Shown one piece after another: positions 61,394 through 64,000 of a DNA stretch of 64,000 nucleotides; position 1 is the stretch's first letter, and each line of letters starts with the position of its first letter. The notes beneath the pieces were generated by a model. It ran no database searches and was not told where the DNA came from. It saw only the letters and a list, made by a program, of their open reading frames with translations. Source of the DNA: an uncultured Isosphaeraceae bacterium (GTDB lineage: Bacteria; Planctomycetota; Planctomycetia; Isosphaerales; Isosphaeraceae); contig CAMFLR010000005.1 in assembly GCA_945957605.1 (NCBI GenBank), positions 310,001 through 374,000 of the forward strand, read 5' to 3'. The translations under genes and the position numbers were made by a program.

Positions 61394-63964
61394 TCAGTCG
61401 ATATACACGAATTCATTGAGGCAAAGCAAGGACTGACACGCATCTTCCAGCGCAAGTGCGAGCGGATCAGCCTTGCCGTCGGCCCGGTATCGCTCGGCTT
61501 GCGCGACCAGAAAATCGAGCGTCGCTACGAGTTCGTCCGAGTCGGGGACGCGGCCTAGCGTTAGACGATATGCTTGCCGAACCGCATCGGACGCGGAGGT
61601 CTTTGCGGCAGGCAAAACGCGAGTCGCCAATCCCTTCGCGTAGCTCCGCACCTGCGGATTGTTGATCAGGGCGAGAGCCTGGGGAGCAACGGTCGTTGCC
61701 TGTCGCTTGCCCATGCCGACGAGGCTATCGGGGGCGTCGAAGAGCATCATGAGCGGAATCAGGTGCGATCGCTTGATCATGAAGTAGATCGATCGCCGCC
61801 GCATCGATTCGTCGAGTGTCCCCGCGCCATACATTGTTTCATCGAGTTGGCCAGAAACGGCGAGCATGGAATCGCGAATCGCCTCGGCTTCAAGCCGACG
61901 ATGCGGCCGCCGCCAGCAAAGCGCGTTTTCGGGGTCGATCTTCGTGCGGGCCGCGTCGTCTTCTGCGGTTTGCTGGTAGACGGCGCTCGTCATCATCAGT
62001 CGGTGAATCGGCTTGAGATGCCAGCCATTTCGCACGAGTTCGCTGGCGAGGTAGTCGAGCAATTCCGGATGACTCGGGCGCTCACCTTGAGTACCGAAAT
62101 CACTGGGCGTGGCGACGAGTCCGCGGCCGAAGTGCCCTTGCCAGAGTCGGTTGACCACCACGCGCGCCAGCAGGTGCCCTGCCCCGGTGTCCATGTCGGT
62201 GAGCCAGTTAGCCAGTCCTGTGCGACGGTAAGACGTGTGAACGCCTTTGGGCGGAACGGCCTTCCAGTGACCATCGCCGTCTGAAGCCCGATTCAGCACC
62301 TGCAGCACGCCCGCCGTCGCCTCACCTTGCTTCTGCGCCAGGTCGCCGCGTTTGAGGTAATGGGTCTTCTCGAGGAAGTCGCCCCCTTGTGTATGGAAGC
62401 GAATCGCCGGCACCCCTTCGCTGGTAATCATCACTTTTTTCAGCGCCGGCTTGGGTGCGAGTTTTTCGTGTTCGTGCACAGCCTTGTCGCGGGCTTGCCA
62501 GGCTTCATCGTGCTCGCGGAAGTAACTTGTGAGCGCGATAAGTTGTGCGGGAGTTCGTTTTTCAGAGGGAACCGAAAGCAAGGCCGCAATTGCGCCCGCA
62601 CGAAGGTCGGTCGGTATGCCAAAGGGTTGCGGCTTCGAGGCGATCCAACTCGTCACGTTACCAGGCAATACACCCGTCTCATATTCCGTCCGCGACTGAA
62701 CCACCTTCGCATGCGCAGCGTCGAAATCAGCCTTTGCCTTCTTGGTTTGATCGGGATTGAGGTCGAGGTCAATCTCGCTTCGCACGGTAGTCGTGAAGGT
62801 CGCGACCATCCGGTAGTAGTCGTTCGTGGGAATCGGGTCGAACTTGTGGTCGTGGCAGCGGGCGCAGCCGATTGTCAGGCCGAGCATCGCAGTGCCGGTC
62901 GTCGCGGCCATGTCGTCGAGTTCGTCGTATCGCTCCTTTTCGACCTGGTTCGCCGTGATCTGTGTGGCGTGCGTTCCCGCTCCCAGAAAGCCGGTCGCCA
63001 TCAAGGCCAGCGGGCTTTCGGGGGCTAACTCGTCGCCAGCGATTTGCCAGCGAACGAACTGGTTGTACGGCATGTCGTCGTTGATCGCACGAATCAGGAA
63101 GTCGCGATAATAGAACGCGAAGTTGCGATCGTAATCCTGCTCGTAGCCGTGGCTCTCGGCGTAGCGTGCCAGGTCGAGCCAGAACCGCGCCCAGCGCTCA
63201 CCCATGCGCGGCGATGTCAGCAGACGATCGACTACCCGCTCGTAGGCGTCGGGCCGATTGTCGTTGAGGAACGCGTCAATCTCTTCGGGCGTCGGCGGCA
63301 GGCCGGTGAGGTCGAACGTCGCGCGGCGGATGAGGTGACGTTTGTCGGCGATTGGGTTTGGCTTGATTCCCTTTTCGTCGAGCTTCGCAACGATGAACTG
63401 ATCGACGGGCGTCCGCACCCACGCGTTTGCCTTCACATTCGGCGGTGTGGAATTGGCAAGCGGCTGGAATGACCAGAAGCTGCGATCGGCGTCGGTGACG
63501 ACCGAACGATCCTTGGTCTTGGCGACCTGCGTTTCGACGAGCGGCTTATCGTAAGGAGCGCCGGCGTCGATCCATTTGCCGATCTTGTTAATCGCATCGT
63601 CGGGAAGCTTGGCGGCCTTCGCCGGCATGTGGGGGCGGTCGAGGTGCGCCACCTGGCGGTACATCCGGCTTTCGGCCGACTTGCCCAGGACGACGTTCGG
63701 GCCTTCGGTCCCCTCGCGCAGCAAGTTTTCGCGCGTGACCAGGTTGAAGTCGCCCTTCGTCGTCTTACCGCCGTGACAGTCGAGGCAGTGTGTGGTGAGA
63801 ATCGCGCGGACGTCAGACTTGAAGAGTTCGAGCCCTCGAGACATCTCGCGGGCGTGGTTTGGGGAAACGGGGGCGTCGGCTGCGGGCGTTGTCGAACACC
63901 ACGTGGTCAGCACGAGTGAAAACAGGGCACCACAGGTCGTTCTGACCCCAGGAAGTCGAGTCAT
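61394..63964 (-). CDS. PSCyt1 + DUF1549 + DUF1553 exported protein (856 aa)
   Basis: The signal peptide ends near residue 29. The PSCyt1 cytochrome domain has 'CLDCH' (Cys60, Cys63, His64) and 'RPHMPAKAAKLPDDAINKIG'. DUF1549 ('RATFDLTGLPPTPEEIDAFL', 'MGERWARFWLDLARYAES', 'GCARCHDHKFDPIPTNDYY') and DUF1553 ('THYLKRGDLAQKQGE', 'LARVVVNRLWQGHFGRGLV', 'RRLEAEAIRDSMLAVSGQ', 'PQALALINNPQV') follow. It ends 'LNEFVYID'. GGAG lies eight bases before the ATG. It heads the operon with DUF1501 and amidase. Redox activity is inferred from the CxxCH motif only. Confidence 0.94.
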   Translation of the reverse strand: MTRLPGVRTTCGALFSLVLTTWCSTTPAADAPVSPNHAREMSRGLELFKSDVRAILTTHCLDCHGGKTTKGDFNLVTRENLLREGTEGPNVVLGKSAESRMYRQVAHLDRPHMPAKAAKLPDDAINKIGKWIDAGAPYDKPLVETQVAKTKDRSVVTDADRSFWSFQPLANSTPPNVKANAWVRTPVDQFIVAKLDEKGIKPNPIADKRHLIRRATFDLTGLPPTPEEIDAFLNDNRPDAYERVVDRLLTSPRMGERWARFWLDLARYAESHGYEQDYDRNFAFYYRDFLIRAINDDMPYNQFVRWQIAGDELAPESPLALMATGFLGAGTHATQITANQVEKERYDELDDMAATTGTAMLGLTIGCARCHDHKFDPIPTNDYYRMVATFTTTVRSEIDLDLNPDQTKKAKADFDAAHAKVVQSRTEYETGVLPGNVTSWIASKPQPFGIPTDLRAGAIAALLSVPSEKRTPAQLIALTSYFREHDEAWQARDKAVHEHEKLAPKPALKKVMITSEGVPAIRFHTQGGDFLEKTHYLKRGDLAQKQGEATAGVLQVLNRASDGDGHWKAVPPKGVHTSYRRTGLANWLTDMDTGAGHLLARVVVNRLWQGHFGRGLVATPSDFGTQGERPSHPELLDYLASELVRNGWHLKPIHRLMMTSAVYQQTAEDDAARTKIDPENALCWRRPHRRLEAEAIRDSMLAVSGQLDETMYGAGTLDESMRRRSIYFMIKRSHLIPLMMLFDAPDSLVGMGKRQATTVAPQALALINNPQVRSYAKGLATRVLPAAKTSASDAVRQAYRLTLGRVPDSDELVATLDFLVAQAERYRADGKADPLALALEDACQSLLCLNEFVYID

Positions 63965-64000
63965 CCGGGACGCTCCACGGACCAGGCGGGATGCTTGAGG

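Overview
The window looks like chromosome of a planctomycete (Planctomycetota, probably the Isosphaerales/Gemmatales side, inferred). The evidence is the set of domain families present: PSCyt1/DUF1549/DUF1553, DUF1592/DUF1588-type and DUF1552 proteins, DUF1501 proteins with Tat signals, a DUF1559 protein with a prepilin N-terminus and an H-x9-DG tail, DUF1080, PEP-CTERM, giant proteins with an LExRxLL N-terminal motif, and a Ser/Thr kinase with TPRs. The DNA is GC-rich and most genes encode secreted or envelope proteins. There is no sign of phage, plasmid or a cryptic defence system.

Layout. 1-7.3 kb: the 3' part of a giant Ig-like-repeat protein and a beta-propeller LEPR-XLL-type protein, separated by a palindromic MITE-like repeat. 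7.3-11.7 kb: two secreted esterases flanking a Tat-exported arginine-deiminase-like enzyme, then an amidohydrolase. 11.8-14.5 kb (minus): a peroxiredoxin translationally coupled to a GH5-like glycosidase, the second repeat copy, and an SDR. 14.65-15.08 kb: a tRNA-Lys(UUU) gene split in its anticodon by a 291-nt group I intron, followed by a strong terminator. 15-21.7 kb: a membrane protein, a DUF1559/lipoprotein pair, a DUF1080 protein, a PL11-type rhamnogalacturonan lyase and a PEP-CTERM protein. 22-32.3 kb: a Ser/Thr kinase-TPR protein, an 1828-residue FG-GAP/VCBS protein and an esterase. 32.3-41.3 kb (minus): a full chemotaxis-like operon in the order cheW-mcp-cheR-cheA-cheC-cheD-cheY-cheB. 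41.6-46.2 kb: a four-gene operon of secreted or anchored proteins (TIM-barrel protein, unknown, deacetylase-like, esterase). 46.2-46.95 kb: a decayed permease and tRNA-Gly(CCC). 47-64 kb: three separate planctomycete 'PSD' modules, namely DUF1549/1553 + DUF1501 + esterase (minus), DUF1592-type + DUF1552 (plus), and PSCyt1-DUF1549/1553 + DUF1501 + amidase (minus), with two unknown genes between the last two.

Functionally the region is dominated by polysaccharide- and ester-degrading secreted enzymes and planctomycete-specific exported redox-type proteins. One signalling operon (Che) and one kinase gene could sense or regulate them. The most striking element is the group I intron in tRNA-Lys. 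Programs that expect uninterrupted bacterial tRNAs would probably miss that tRNA altogether.
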